A stretch of DNA of 62,670 nt from Muribaculaceae bacterium (lineage in GTDB: Bacteria > Bacteroidota > Bacteroidia > Bacteroidales > Muribaculaceae). Each line of letters starts with the position of its first letter. The stretch's first letter is position 1. Shown one piece after another: positions 25,367 to 34,767 of the stretch. Under the pieces are notes generated by a model. That model did not search any database. It saw nothing but the letters and a program-made list of their open reading frames with translations, and had not been told where the DNA came from. The stretch is from assembly GCA_009775355.1 (NCBI GenBank), contig VSPN01000009.1, positions 1 through 62,670 on the forward strand, read 5' to 3'. The position numbers were made by a program, and so were the translations under genes.

Positions 25367-26005
25367 TTATTCGCCGGGCACCCAGTTGGCGGGATCTTTT
25401 CTCCACTCCTTGAGTGTCTTCTCGTCTCCCTGCTGAATATAAAGAGTATCTATGGCAGTCTCGACCATGACATCGTAGGAGCATAGAGACTCGGTGTTTA
25501 TGTCGGCGTCGCGCAGACGCTTGAGAGTGGAGGGAAACTCATAGTTGAACACACAGACCACCCCCTCGACCTCACAGCCGGCAAGGCGTATCGTCTCCGC
25601 CGCCTTGAGCGAACCGCCGCCCGTGGCCACTATATCCTCGACCATCACAACTCTCTGACCCATCTTGAGATCGCCCTCGATAAGATTCTCCAGACCATGA
25701 TCTTTCGGTGTGGAGCGAACGTAGACGAACGGAACCCCGAGCGTATCGGCCACAAGCGTCCCGAACGGTATGGCGGCTGTCGACACCGCCGCCACCACAT
25801 CAGCAGCGGAATATGTCTCGAGAATGGTCTTGGCCATCTCCACCTTCACGAAGTTGCGGACGTCGGGATAAGAGAGAATCCTGCGGTTGTCATTATATAT
25901 CGGGGAGTTCCAGCCGCTGCCCCACACAAAAGGAAGTTCAGGCTGGAGTTTCACCGCGCTTATTTCAAGAAGTTTCTCAGCAAGAATGCGATCCGGTTTC
26001 TTCAT
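25367..26005 (-). CDS. pyrE: Orotate phosphoribosyltransferase
   Basis: 212 residues. It converts orotate and PRPP to orotidine monophosphate in pyrimidine synthesis. The PRPP-binding motif is VVMVEDIVATGGGSLKA (~118-134), and the substrate part includes GSGWNSPIYNDNRRILSYPD and the FVYVRSTPKDHG loop with the catalytic Lys. Length is normal. It is the first gene of a six-gene operon and has a consensus promoter and a hairpin in its leader. Confidence 0.95.
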   Translation of the reverse strand: MKKPDRILAEKLLEISAVKLQPELPFVWGSGWNSPIYNDNRRILSYPDVRNFVKVEMAKTILETYSAADVVAAVSTAAIPFGTLVADTLGVPFVYVRSTPKDHGLENLIEGDLKMGQRVVMVEDIVATGGGSLKAAETIRLAGCEVEGVVCVFNYEFPSTLKRLRDADINTESLCSYDVMVETAIDTLYIQQGDEKTLKEWRKDPANWVPGE

Positions 26006-26066
26006 ATCAGGAAAATTTAGATCCGTTAATTGGGTTATGCACGCTTAAAATCAGCGCAACAAGCAA

Positions 26067-26084
26067 CGCAGGCCGGAGCCTGCG
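26067..26084 (-). promoter_or_regulatory. Stable UNCG-type hairpin in pyrE leader
   Basis: A perfect 7-bp GC-rich stem (26067-26073 with 26078-26084). On the transcript the loop reads UCCG closed by C-G, an unusually stable tetraloop. It begins about 10 bases after the predicted transcription start. No T-run follows, so it is not a simple terminator. Confidence 0.5.
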
Positions 26085-26099
26085 CCTCCTAACAAACTG

Positions 26100-26131
26100 C
26101 AAATTTACACCTTCTGCCATAAAAATGCAAA
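26100..26131 (-). promoter_or_regulatory. Bacteroidota promoter for pyrE operon
   Basis: Minus-strand TAAATTTG (26100-26107) with TTTG (26128-26131) 20 bases upstream is a full consensus match. The leader is about 88 bases. Confidence 0.7.
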
Positions 26132-26186
26132 TATAAAACATCATATATTATGCGAAAGGTGACTATTTTTACATTTTTTAAGCGAA

Positions 26187-26873
26187 TCAGAATGTCACTC
26201 CGAGCGTCAGGAGCGACACCTCGGCATCAGGCACTGAAGCCAGCAGAGACTCCGCCGCCGAGGCGAGAGTGGCACCGGTCGTGCAGACATCGTCGACAAT
26301 AAGGACCGACTTCCCGACAAGATCATCCCGACGCCTGACAGCGAACAGACCGTCAGTATTCTCGCGTCGACCGGCAATAGTAAGCGATGTCTGGGTGCGG
26401 TGCGGACGGACCGCCCTAAGAGCGCGCACGACAGGAATGCCTGATTCGCGGCCTATGCCTCTGGCGATCTCTTCCGCCTGGTTGTATCCTCGCGCCGCCT
26501 GCTTCATGAAATGCATCGGCACCGGCACGGCCATGTCGATTCCGGTCAGAAAACCGGTGGAAAGAAGTTCGGAGGCTACAATCCTGCCGAGATGACGCGC
26601 CAGCCCGGGGAAACGGTGGTACTTGAGATCATGCATCAGCACGGCGAGACCCGAATCGCGCGAATAAAAGAAATGACCGGTGGCCTGACGGAACGGGAAG
26701 AGACCCAGGAAACGCTGCTCCATCGCGTTGTCGGGCACGCGGTGATATCCTGTGCGGGGAAGCCTCGCCAGGCATGCCGGGCATACATAAGGGCTGTCGC
26801 CCCCGACCGGGACTCCACACACATGACACACCCGCGGAAAGAGAGCGTCGCCGAGATCCGACAGCAGACTCAT
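26187..26873 (-). CDS. comF: ComF-family phosphoribosyltransferase-like protein
   Basis: 228 residues. An N-terminal zinc-finger-like pair (CHVCG and CPAC, ~16-35) is followed by a PRT-fold domain with the PRPP-loop-like VLIVDDVCTTGATL (~190-203) and the family motif ARGYNQAEEIARG. ComF takes part in DNA uptake or processing of incoming DNA in competent bacteria, and is widespread without proven competence. Its ATG overlaps the recX stop by 4 bases. Confidence 0.9.
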   Translation of the reverse strand: MSLLSDLGDALFPRVCHVCGVPVGGDSPYVCPACLARLPRTGYHRVPDNAMEQRFLGLFPFRQATGHFFYSRDSGLAVLMHDLKYHRFPGLARHLGRIVASELLSTGFLTGIDMAVPVPMHFMKQAARGYNQAEEIARGIGRESGIPVVRALRAVRPHRTQTSLTIAGRRENTDGLFAVRRRDDLVGKSVLIVDDVCTTGATLASAAESLLASVPDAEVSLLTLGVTF

Positions 26874-27349
26874 TGCGTCATAAGTCTTCTGATCTCACTT
26901 CTGGCCACATCGGATTCGAATCCACGCAAGAGAAGATGACGATAGAGCCGGATTCTGTCATCACTGAGCGAAAGATCGAGCGATGCCGCTTTCTGACGGG
27001 CCGCACGGGCCGCAGCTGCCGCATAGTCCTCCTCGCCCACAGATTCGAACGCTTCGACAACCAGATGTTCCGGAATCCGGCGCGACAGCAGATGCATTCG
27101 TATCTTGCGGCGTCCCCATGCGGAAAACCGCACCTTGTCACGCGCGAAACTTCGTGCATAACGCGCCTCGTCGAGAAAGCTCCTCTCCTTGAGTTCGTCG
27201 ATCACCGAAGCTATATCGGCCGATGAAAGGCCCTTCGTCCGCAGCTTGCGGGCGATATCGGACGCACACTGCTCGGAGCGGGCGCAAAGGCCAGCCATAC
27301 GGACCAGAGCCTCGTCACGTGTAAGCGGTTTAGATTTTCCAAGTGCCAT
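26870..27349 (-). CDS. recX: RecX-family regulator of RecA
   Basis: 159 residues, all-helical, with the RecX pattern of repeated three-helix units (LCARSEQCASDIARKL, ELKERSFLDEARYARSFARDKV, WGRRKIRMHLLSRRI). RecX binds RecA filaments and limits them. The start at 27349 (MALGKSKPL) matches the family N-terminus; a longer frame reaches into prmC and is not supported. It couples to comF through ATGA overlap. Confidence 0.88.
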   Translation of the reverse strand: MALGKSKPLTRDEALVRMAGLCARSEQCASDIARKLRTKGLSSADIASVIDELKERSFLDEARYARSFARDKVRFSAWGRRKIRMHLLSRRIPEHLVVEAFESVGEEDYAAAAARAARQKAASLDLSLSDDRIRLYRHLLLRGFESDVARSEIRRLMTQ

Positions 27350-27410
27350 AACTTTTCTTTTTGTAGGTTGCAAATCAGCAGGTCTGATGTCAGCATGCCG
27401 CACGATCACA

Positions 27411-28289
27411 TCAGCCGCACGGACGCCTGCCCGCTGCAAAGCGCGTACGCCCTGATATGTCATTGATCAGCCTCACATCCTCAAACCCGTCGGCACGCAT
27501 AAGCGCGGCCACACCTTCGGCAAAAAGAGGATTGATCTCAAAATATATCCGGCCTCCCGGCACAAGAGCGTCCGAGGCCACGGCGGAAATCCTGCCGTAA
27601 TATACAAGCGGCGCGGCGTCGCTGACAAACAGCGCACCGGCAGGCTCATAGGCGAGCACGTTGCGATCCATATCCTTCTTCTCGCTCTCCGCCACATACG
27701 GAGGATTGCTGACAATGATATCGAACGATCCGGGAGCCGGCTCATAGCGGAACACATCCTCATGAAGAAACGTGATCCGGGCATGCAGGGCACAGGCATT
27801 CTCACAAGCCACAGCAAGAGCCTCGGCCGATATGTCGACCGCGGTCACATCGGGAAACCTGAGATTGCGCGACAGGGCGATCGCGATAGCACCCGAACCA
27901 GTGCCGACATCAAGTACTCGCAGATCGGAGACAGCATTCTCCTTCACGATCATATCCACAAGTTCTTCGGTCTCGGGTCTGGGAATGAGCACCGCCGGAG
28001 AGACAACCAGATCCATGCCGTAGAAACGCGCCTTGCCGAGAATGTACTGCAGCGGTTCACCTTCGTGGAGCCTACCGAGAATTTCTGCCATCTTCCCGAG
28101 AACAAACGGACTGATATCCTTATCGGAATTAATGACGATATCGGTCGCATTCCACCCATTCAGGGCATGGAATATCAGTCCGGTCATGGCACGCGCCTCC
28201 CCTTCGCCATACTGAGTGGAGAGCCGGCGCACAAGATCTCTGCGGACTTCGCCGACAGCACGCGGACGGCTGATATCAAACTGTTCCAT
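27411..28289 (-). CDS. prmC: Release factor glutamine N5-methyltransferase
   Basis: 292 residues. It methylates the GGQ glutamine of peptide-chain release factors. The SAM-binding motif VLDVGTGSGAIAIAL and the substrate motif IIVSNPPYV are present, with the N-terminal helical domain containing the family PLQYILGKARFYGMDLVVSPAVLIPRPE pattern. It is transcribed divergently from parE and leads the prmC-recX-comF cluster. Confidence 0.95.
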   Translation of the reverse strand: MEQFDISRPRAVGEVRRDLVRRLSTQYGEGEARAMTGLIFHALNGWNATDIVINSDKDISPFVLGKMAEILGRLHEGEPLQYILGKARFYGMDLVVSPAVLIPRPETEELVDMIVKENAVSDLRVLDVGTGSGAIAIALSRNLRFPDVTAVDISAEALAVACENACALHARITFLHEDVFRYEPAPGSFDIIVSNPPYVAESEKKDMDRNVLAYEPAGALFVSDAAPLVYYGRISAVASDALVPGGRIYFEINPLFAEGVAALMRADGFEDVRLINDISGRTRFAAGRRPCG

Positions 28290-28380
28290 AACTTAATCAG
28301 GAGATTCCTTTATCTTAGAATAAAGACGTCTGAAGAGGATTAAATATTTTCTTTTAACAAAAATTATCACAAAATTTCAC

Positions 28381-28388
28381 TAAATTTG
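28381..28388 (+). promoter_or_regulatory. -7 element upstream of parE
   Basis: TAAATTTG matches TAnnTTTG. No TTTG is seen at the expected -33 position, so only the -7 part is supported. Transcription would begin near 28395, just before an in-frame ATG at 28397. Confidence 0.45.
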
Positions 28389-28450
28389 CAAATTGCATGA
28401 CTTGCAAGCCATGCATTCAGCCTAATAATCAGGATATCTTGACACCCCAT

Positions 28451-30481
28451 ATGAGCGAAGATCTTTTTGACAATATTGCAGAGACAGACAACAACGTGCC
28501 GGCCGATGCCGTGCCCGATACACCTGCCGCGGCATCAGCGGCGGGAACATACACCGACGACGCCATCCAGACACTGAGCTGGAACGAGCACATAAGGCGA
28601 CGTCCGGGCATGTATATCGGCAAGCTCGGCGACGGCTCGCATGCCGAAGACGGCATCTACATACTGATCAAAGAGGTTGTCGACAACTCGATCGACGAGT
28701 TCAACATGGGCATGGGTTCGCGCATCGATGTGACTCTCGATGACAATGGAGAGGTAACCGTGCGCGACTACGGCCGGGGCATCCCTCTGGGCAAAGTGCG
28801 CAATGTGGCTTCCGAAATCAACACCGGCGGCAAATTCGACGACAAGAACTTCAAGAAATCGGTCGGTCTCAACGGCGTGGGTCTCAAGGCGGTCAACGCC
28901 CTGTCGGACTACTGCACAGTGACGTCGGTCCGCGACGGCAAGAAAGTGACAGTCGAGTTCGAGAAGGGGGAGCTTATCTCCGAGTCTCCGCAGACTGACA
29001 CGACAGAGGCAAACGGAACGTTCGTGCGTTTTCTGCCTGACAACACACTTTTCCAGAACTTCAGGTTCAACGCCGAGACCGTCGAGACGATGATCGAGCA
29101 CTACACCTATCTGAACACTGGTCTGCAGATCTTTCTCAACGGCAAGAAATACCTGTCTCGACACGGTCTTCTCGACCTGCTGAAAGACAACATGACGTCG
29201 ACGCCGCTCTACCCCATCATCCATCTGAAAGGAGACGATATCGAGGTCGTGCTCACGCACACCGACCAGAACGGCGAGGAATATTATTCGTTTGTCAACG
29301 GGCAGCACACCACTCAGGGGGGAACACACCTGACGGCGTTCCGCGAGCACGTGAGCCGCACGATCAAGGAGTTCTCGGGCAAAGGCTACGAGTTTTCCGA
29401 CATACGCAACGGCATGGTAGCGGCGGTAAGCATCAGAATCCAGGAACCTGTATTCGAGTCTCAGACCAAGACTAAGCTCGGAAGCAAGGAGGTGGCTCCC
29501 AACAGCATGCTGACCGTCAACAAATTTATCGGCGACTTCATAAAGAAGGAACTTGACGACTACCTGCACCGCAATCCAGACGTGGCAGAAGCTATGCTCC
29601 AGAAGATATCGCAGTCGGAAAAGGAGCGCAAGTCTATGGCCGGAGTGGCCAAACTGGCCAGAGAAAAAGCCAAGAAAGTCAGCCTTCACAACCGTAAGCT
29701 GCGCGACTGCCGCATACACTACAACGACGCAATCAAACCCAAGAAGAACAAAGATGGCGACATAATGGAAGATCCCCGCGAGGATACAGCCATATTCATC
29801 ACCGAGGGAGACTCCGCGTCAGGAACGATCACCAAGGTCCGCAACGCCGAGACCCAGGCGGTGTTCTCTCTGAGGGGAAAACCGCTCAACTCGTTCGGCA
29901 TGACCCAGGAGGTGGTATACAAGAACGACGAGTTCAACCTTCTTCAGGCCGCACTCAACATCCAGGACGGCATAGAGGGACTGCGCTACAACAAGGTGAT
30001 CATTGCGACCGACGCCGATGTCGACGGCATGCACATCCGACTGCTTGTCATAACGTTCTTCCTGATGTTCTTCCCCGATCTGGTCAAAAAAGGACATGTC
30101 CACATACTCCAGACTCCTCTTTTCCGGGTCAGAGACCGCAACGCGGTGCGCCGCAGCAAGTCGAAGCGGCGTAAGAAAACGGCAGCCGAAGGAGATGAGC
30201 AGAAGAAAGACACCTACTACTGCTACAACGACGAGGAGCGCGAGGCGGCAATCTCGAAGTTCGGCGCCAACGCCGAGATCACCCGGTTCAAAGGACTCGG
30301 AGAGATCAATGATGCCGAATTCGCCGATTTCATCGGTCCCGACATGCGCCTCGACCGCGTCAGACTCCGTAAAGAAGACTCCCCCGAATCGCTTCTTGAG
30401 TTCTATATGGGCAAAAACACCATGGAACGCCAGAACTTCATCATCAACAATCTTGTTATCGAAGATGACTCAGAGATCTAA
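28451..30481 (+). CDS. parE: DNA topoisomerase IV subunit B (GyrB/ParE family)
   Basis: 676 residues from ATG 28451. The GHKL ATPase domain is seen in IKEVVDNSIDEF, VRDYGRGIPLG and GLNGVGLKAVNALS. The transducer contains QTKTKLGS. The TOPRIM domain has ITEGDSASG and IIATDADVDGMHIR, and the C-terminal part GLGEINDAEF. Together with ParC it decatenates chromosomes. It could be confused with GyrB, but the short form and the neighbours coaD and S41 protease suit the topo IV B gene of Bacteroidales. An ATG at 28397 would add 18 residues with no homology. The 3' end overlaps coaD by 17 bases. Confidence 0.88.
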   Translation: MSEDLFDNIAETDNNVPADAVPDTPAAASAAGTYTDDAIQTLSWNEHIRRRPGMYIGKLGDGSHAEDGIYILIKEVVDNSIDEFNMGMGSRIDVTLDDNGEVTVRDYGRGIPLGKVRNVASEINTGGKFDDKNFKKSVGLNGVGLKAVNALSDYCTVTSVRDGKKVTVEFEKGELISESPQTDTTEANGTFVRFLPDNTLFQNFRFNAETVETMIEHYTYLNTGLQIFLNGKKYLSRHGLLDLLKDNMTSTPLYPIIHLKGDDIEVVLTHTDQNGEEYYSFVNGQHTTQGGTHLTAFREHVSRTIKEFSGKGYEFSDIRNGMVAAVSIRIQEPVFESQTKTKLGSKEVAPNSMLTVNKFIGDFIKKELDDYLHRNPDVAEAMLQKISQSEKERKSMAGVAKLAREKAKKVSLHNRKLRDCRIHYNDAIKPKKNKDGDIMEDPREDTAIFITEGDSASGTITKVRNAETQAVFSLRGKPLNSFGMTQEVVYKNDEFNLLQAALNIQDGIEGLRYNKVIIATDADVDGMHIRLLVITFFLMFFPDLVKKGHVHILQTPLFRVRDRNAVRRSKSKRRKKTAAEGDEQKKDTYYCYNDEEREAAISKFGANAEITRFKGLGEINDAEFADFIGPDMRLDRVRLRKEDSPESLLEFYMGKNTMERQNFIINNLVIEDDSEI

Positions 30482-30938
30482 GACCGCGCTCTATCCCGGT
30501 TCGTTCCGGCCTTTCACCGTCGGCCACAAATCGATAGCTGACCGGACGCTCGCGATCTGCGACCGTCTTGTCATAGCCGTAGGATTCAACCCCGACAAAG
30601 AGAGCGGCGACACAGACCGGCTCGTAGCCGGAATAAAAAGGATATTTGCCGACAACCCTCGCGTGGAAGTGGCCTCGTATGCCGGACTGACAACGGAGTT
30701 TGCCCGCCTGTGCGGCGCGGACTTCATGGTTCGCGGCGTAAGAAGCGTGTCGGACTATGAATATGAGCGTAACCTCGCGGAAGTCAACCTGCGCATATCG
30801 GGCATCGAGACCCTGCTCATGCCCGCTCTGCCAGAACTGGCTTTCGTGTCATCGAGCATGATCCGCGAGCTCGCCTCGCACGGCTATGACACATCGGCGT
30901 TTCTGCCGCCGGAGAAAACCGGGCCTGACAATTCCTGA
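30465..30938 (+). CDS. coaD: Phosphopantetheine adenylyltransferase
   Basis: 157 residues, normal for CoaD, the penultimate enzyme of coenzyme A synthesis. The nucleotidyltransferase motif is YPGSFRPFTVGHKSI (T/H-x-GH) and the second motif SSSMIRELASHG. The binding loop LCGADFMVRGVRSVSDYEYE is also typical. Start ATG 30465 lies inside the end of parE, overlapping by 17 bases. An earlier in-frame start would run through parE without homology. Confidence 0.95.
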   Translation: MTQRSKTALYPGSFRPFTVGHKSIADRTLAICDRLVIAVGFNPDKESGDTDRLVAGIKRIFADNPRVEVASYAGLTTEFARLCGADFMVRGVRSVSDYEYERNLAEVNLRISGIETLLMPALPELAFVSSSMIRELASHGYDTSAFLPPEKTGPDNS

Positions 30939-30977
30939 ATGCAGGTGAGCGATCAATCAACAATCAAACCGACTGAA

Positions 30978-32618
30978 ATGAGAAAACTGTTTTATACGAT
31001 ACTTGCCGCAGGGCTCCTGATATCATCGGGACTACTCGCTCAAAAAAACGTGCTTCCGCTTGACCAGAAGCTGCGAATGGCCGAACTCATAGTAGCCGAT
31101 TATTATGTGGACACGGTCAACGAGAACAAACTCGTCGAGACCGCCATAAGAAGCATGCTCGAGGAGCTTGACCCTCACTCTCAGTATTCGACGGCCGAGG
31201 AGACCCGCGAGCTCAACGAGCCGCTGGCCGGGAACTTCAGCGGCATCGGCATAACGTTCAACATGAACAAGGACACGCTTTATGTGATCCAGACCGTATC
31301 GGGCGGACCGTCGGAACGTGTCGGCGTTCTATCAGGCGACCGCATCATCGCGGTCAACGACACCGCAATAGCGGGCGTCGGCATGAAAAATTCCGCCATA
31401 ATGAAGCGTCTGCGCGGTCCGAAAGGCACGACAGTCGATGTCAAGGTGCTGCGGCGCAACGCCGGCGCAAACGACACCATCGACTTCAGGATCACCCGCG
31501 CCGACATACCTATCTACAGCGTGGATGCGGCCTATATGGCCGACCCGCGCACAGGCTACATCCGCATCAACAAATTTTCCGCCGAGACACCTAAGGAATT
31601 CGCCACCGCCGTGAAAGACCTGCGCAAACAGGGCATGCAGCAACTGATTCTCGACCTGTCAGACAACGGCGGCGGCTATCTCAACGCCGCAGTCGAGATA
31701 CTCGGCGAGCTCCTCGAACCGGGCCGCATGGCTGTCTACACAGAGGGACGCACATCACCTCGATACGACTATACGGCACGGCCGAGTTCGGGAAAACCGC
31801 TGCTGAGCGACGGACGTCTCGTGGTGATGGCCAACCAGTACAGCGCATCGGCGTCGGAGATCACAGCCGGCGCGGTGCAGGACTGGGACCGCGGCGTGAT
31901 CGTGGGACGGCGCACGTTCGGCAAAGGCCTTGTGCAGCGGCCCTTCCCATTTCCCGACGGATCGATGATGCGGCTGACCGTGGCCCATTACTACACTCCT
32001 ACGGGACGTGACATACAGAAACCTTACACCAACGGCGACAGCAAGGGATACCGCCACGACATAATCGACCGTCTCAACAGCGGCGAGCTTATGCACGCCG
32101 ACTCGATAAAATATGTCGATTCGCTCAGGGTCAACACCCTGCGGTCAGGACGCGTCATCTACGGAGGTGGAGGCATATCGCCCGATGTGTTTGTGCCTCT
32201 TGACACAGCCGACTTCACCAAATACTACCGCGACGTAGTGGCCAAGGGAGCCATCAACCAGTTCACCATCAGGTTTGTCGACGACAACCGTAAGGAACTG
32301 AAGAAAAGATATAAGACCGACACCGAATTCGTGAACGGATTCGAGATAACCCCGTCAATGCTCGACAGCCTCTACGCAATGGCGACAAAAGAGGGTGTCG
32401 AGTTCAACGAGGAACAGGCCAGACAGAGCGAACCTCTTTTCCGCATGAATCTGAAGGCTCTGATCGGACGCGACCTGTATGACCAGGCCACCTACTTCAA
32501 GGTCTACAACAGATATGACCCGATATTCCGCGAGGCCCTGAAGGTGATAAATTCAGATGGATACGACCGGATACTCGACGGCTCAGACCGCCCTGTACCC
32601 CAGGCCGGAAAGGAATGA
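30978..32618 (+). CDS. S41-family C-terminal processing protease
   Basis: 546 residues with a signal peptide (ending LLAQ), a PDZ domain (~85-170; FSGIGITFNMN, GGPSERVGVLSGDRIIAVN) and an S41 serine-protease domain. The catalytic Ser is in NQYSASASEI and the Lys in TFGKGLVQ. CtpA-type enzymes trim C-termini of periplasmic proteins. A longer start (30939) has no signal peptide at its front, so 30978 is preferred. It lies 39 bases after coaD. Confidence 0.93.
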   Translation: MRKLFYTILAAGLLISSGLLAQKNVLPLDQKLRMAELIVADYYVDTVNENKLVETAIRSMLEELDPHSQYSTAEETRELNEPLAGNFSGIGITFNMNKDTLYVIQTVSGGPSERVGVLSGDRIIAVNDTAIAGVGMKNSAIMKRLRGPKGTTVDVKVLRRNAGANDTIDFRITRADIPIYSVDAAYMADPRTGYIRINKFSAETPKEFATAVKDLRKQGMQQLILDLSDNGGGYLNAAVEILGELLEPGRMAVYTEGRTSPRYDYTARPSSGKPLLSDGRLVVMANQYSASASEITAGAVQDWDRGVIVGRRTFGKGLVQRPFPFPDGSMMRLTVAHYYTPTGRDIQKPYTNGDSKGYRHDIIDRLNSGELMHADSIKYVDSLRVNTLRSGRVIYGGGGISPDVFVPLDTADFTKYYRDVVAKGAINQFTIRFVDDNRKELKKRYKTDTEFVNGFEITPSMLDSLYAMATKEGVEFNEEQARQSEPLFRMNLKALIGRDLYDQATYFKVYNRYDPIFREALKVINSDGYDRILDGSDRPVPQAGKE

Positions 32619-32668
32619 CAACCCGCCTGACAACCAACACTAACCTGACTACAGATTTCAACCTGATT

Positions 32669-32697
32669 CCGCGCCGGCTCTCTTCACGCCGGCGCGG
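32669..32697. repeat. GC-rich intergenic stem-loop
   Basis: A perfect 9-bp inverted repeat (32669-32677 with 32689-32697) in the 96-base gap between the S41 protease and DUF3078 genes. No T-run follows. It could slow exonucleases or modulate downstream translation. Confidence 0.5.
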
Positions 32698-32714
32698 GAA
32701 CAAGAGAACCGGCA

Positions 32715-34196
32715 ATGAAGAGATTACTGATTCCCGCCGCGCTGTCGGTTATGACATCGGCAGCGTTTTCCACCGGCATCAACAACCCGCAGCTTGTACT
32801 TCCCGACCTGACCGGCGAACAACCTGTCGGCAATGATCATGAACCGCTTGCGGAGACACGGCCCGACACAGGGCCTGATCTGAGCGGCGCAATATACCGC
32901 ACGGCTATCAACAAATCACTCGCACCCAGAGTCTTTCTCGGATACAGACATATGCCGCGCCGCTCATTCGGCGCAGATTTTCCAGACCAGCAGACCATTG
33001 ACAGATCCTGGCGTGAACTGGCCGCGACCGACACAGTCGAGGATGAAATATCCACATTTCTCGACTCCCTTCTCTGGGCAGGATATCTTCCGGCAGAAGA
33101 GAAGCCCGTGATTCCCGACAGGGAAGATCTGCCTGTGGCTTTCGGATCCGCCACCCCTCAATGGCTGAGCCGCACGCGCGACACCTATGACTTTCAGGAA
33201 GACTTTGTATATTCGGTGATGATCGATCACCCCGAACTGATCGAATACGCATACTGGGATCTGCCTGTACCTCCGAGACTCCCCAAAGAGGACCAGAGTT
33301 TCAGAGGGTTCCTCAAAAAACAGGATCTTCCGGCACCGATCGGAACCGGCGCCGTGCCCGTACCGACTGACCGCGAACGCATAAACTGGCTGCACACTTT
33401 CAACATCGGGCTGCAGCTCTCGCAGGCCTACGTTTCAGGAAACTGGTATCAGGGCGGCAACAGCTATCTTGCGTTTCTCGGAAACTTCCTTTGGGATGTG
33501 CAACTGAACCCGGTGTATCATCCCAAACTGATTTTCCAGAGCACCGTATCGTACAAGCTGGCCATAAACTCCACACCCGATGACGAGTGCCACAAATATT
33601 CGGTCTCGCAGGATCTCTTCCAGTACAACCTGAAAGCCGGCTACAAGGCAGTCAACAACTGGTACTATTCTTTTCTCGCACAGTTCAAGACTCAGTTCAT
33701 GAACAGCTATCCGGCCAACTCGATGACGCGCACCGCGTCATTTCTCTCGCCCGGCGAGCTGAACCTCGGTCTCGGTATGACGTATTCGAAAGAGAACGCC
33801 AAGAAGACCCTGAAATTCTCAGCTTCGATCTCTCCGGTGTCATACAACCTCAAGACGTGCATCGACCAGAAAGTAGACCACGCGCAGTTCGGCATACTTC
33901 AGGACCGCAAATGGGTCAATGAGGTCGGTAGCAACGCCGAACTCAACTTCTACGCAAAGATATGGGGAAACACCACATACACCACACGGCTGTTCATCTT
34001 CAGCGACTACCGGATGCTGCAGACCGACTGGGAAAACACACTGAACTTCCAGTTCTCGCGGGTGTTCTCCACACAGATCTACGCCCATCTGCGCTATGAC
34101 ACATCGGCGGACTCGAGTATATCGCGCCAGTGGCGCAAGCTGATGCTCAAAGAGATACTGAGCGTCGGCATATCATATACGTTCTCAACAAAATAA
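32715..34196 (+). CDS. DUF3078-family outer-membrane protein
   Basis: 493 residues with a signal peptide (~1-20). The N-terminal ~200 residues are variable. The second half (~220-493) is a run of amphipathic strands typical of an outer-membrane barrel, including the NWYQGGNSYLAFLGNFLWD pattern I associate with DUF3078 and a terminal strand SVGISYTFSTK. The function is unknown. It follows the S41 protease on the same strand and is probably co-transcribed. Confidence 0.72.
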   Translation: MKRLLIPAALSVMTSAAFSTGINNPQLVLPDLTGEQPVGNDHEPLAETRPDTGPDLSGAIYRTAINKSLAPRVFLGYRHMPRRSFGADFPDQQTIDRSWRELAATDTVEDEISTFLDSLLWAGYLPAEEKPVIPDREDLPVAFGSATPQWLSRTRDTYDFQEDFVYSVMIDHPELIEYAYWDLPVPPRLPKEDQSFRGFLKKQDLPAPIGTGAVPVPTDRERINWLHTFNIGLQLSQAYVSGNWYQGGNSYLAFLGNFLWDVQLNPVYHPKLIFQSTVSYKLAINSTPDDECHKYSVSQDLFQYNLKAGYKAVNNWYYSFLAQFKTQFMNSYPANSMTRTASFLSPGELNLGLGMTYSKENAKKTLKFSASISPVSYNLKTCIDQKVDHAQFGILQDRKWVNEVGSNAELNFYAKIWGNTTYTTRLFIFSDYRMLQTDWENTLNFQFSRVFSTQIYAHLRYDTSADSSISRQWRKLMLKEILSVGISYTFSTK

Positions 34197-34224
34197 ACCC
34201 GCTGCTCCCGCAGACCAACCGGAA

Positions 34225-34767
34225 ATGAGACACCTGATTATCCTGACACTCCTGATCGCGGCACATGCGGCTGCAATCCGGGCCGACAGCATCACCGACA
34301 TGGGAGCGGCCCGCGACTGGTGTGACAGCACCATGACACACCGGGTGGAAGGGATATGGGAATTTCCCGAAGACGAGACACGCGTGCTCGTAAGGAAGCA
34401 GACGGCCAGTGCCACACGCTATGTCATAACCGTGGTGGAATCGCCCGACACCCGTCTCGTGCCCGGCGAGGAGATCGGACAGATGCAGGCATCGCCCGAC
34501 CCGACAAAATTCGAGATGACCCTCTACCGGACAAAACTCAAGGGGGCAGCCGGCAACCCCGGGAAATGTCTCGCGGTGCTTGATGAGAAAAACGACGCCT
34601 TGCTCGTGCAGGGGCGGAAGATGAAATTCTCGCTGGCGTCGCGCTGGTTTCTACCTTCGTTCTGGCGCGCGGTCAGGATCTCGGTCAAGAATCCGCTTGA
34701 CGCTCTGCCCCGCGGCATGGTCAGGATCTATCCCGCCAACACCCGCAGACAACCCGATTATCTATGA
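34225..34767 (+). CDS. Exported protein of unknown function
   Basis: 180 residues with a signal peptide (~1-20, ending near IRAD). The mature part has no family I recognise. A segment DARDWCDSTM-like near the start and short strands (RYVITVVESPDTR, KFEMTLYRTK, LVQGRKMKFSL) suggest a small beta fold. It overlaps the next gene by 4 bases (ATGA), so the two are probably made together. Confidence 0.7.
   Translation: MRHLIILTLLIAAHAAAIRADSITDMGAARDWCDSTMTHRVEGIWEFPEDETRVLVRKQTASATRYVITVVESPDTRLVPGEEIGQMQASPDPTKFEMTLYRTKLKGAAGNPGKCLAVLDEKNDALLVQGRKMKFSLASRWFLPSFWRAVRISVKNPLDALPRGMVRIYPANTRRQPDYL

Noticed and set aside
28535..29719. 394-codon open frame on the minus strand inside parE
   Set aside because: Antisense to conserved parE domains, with no signal, family or promoter.
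30939..30977. Upstream start for the S41 protease
   Set aside because: The extra 13 residues precede the signal peptide and would bury it; 30978 is the better start.
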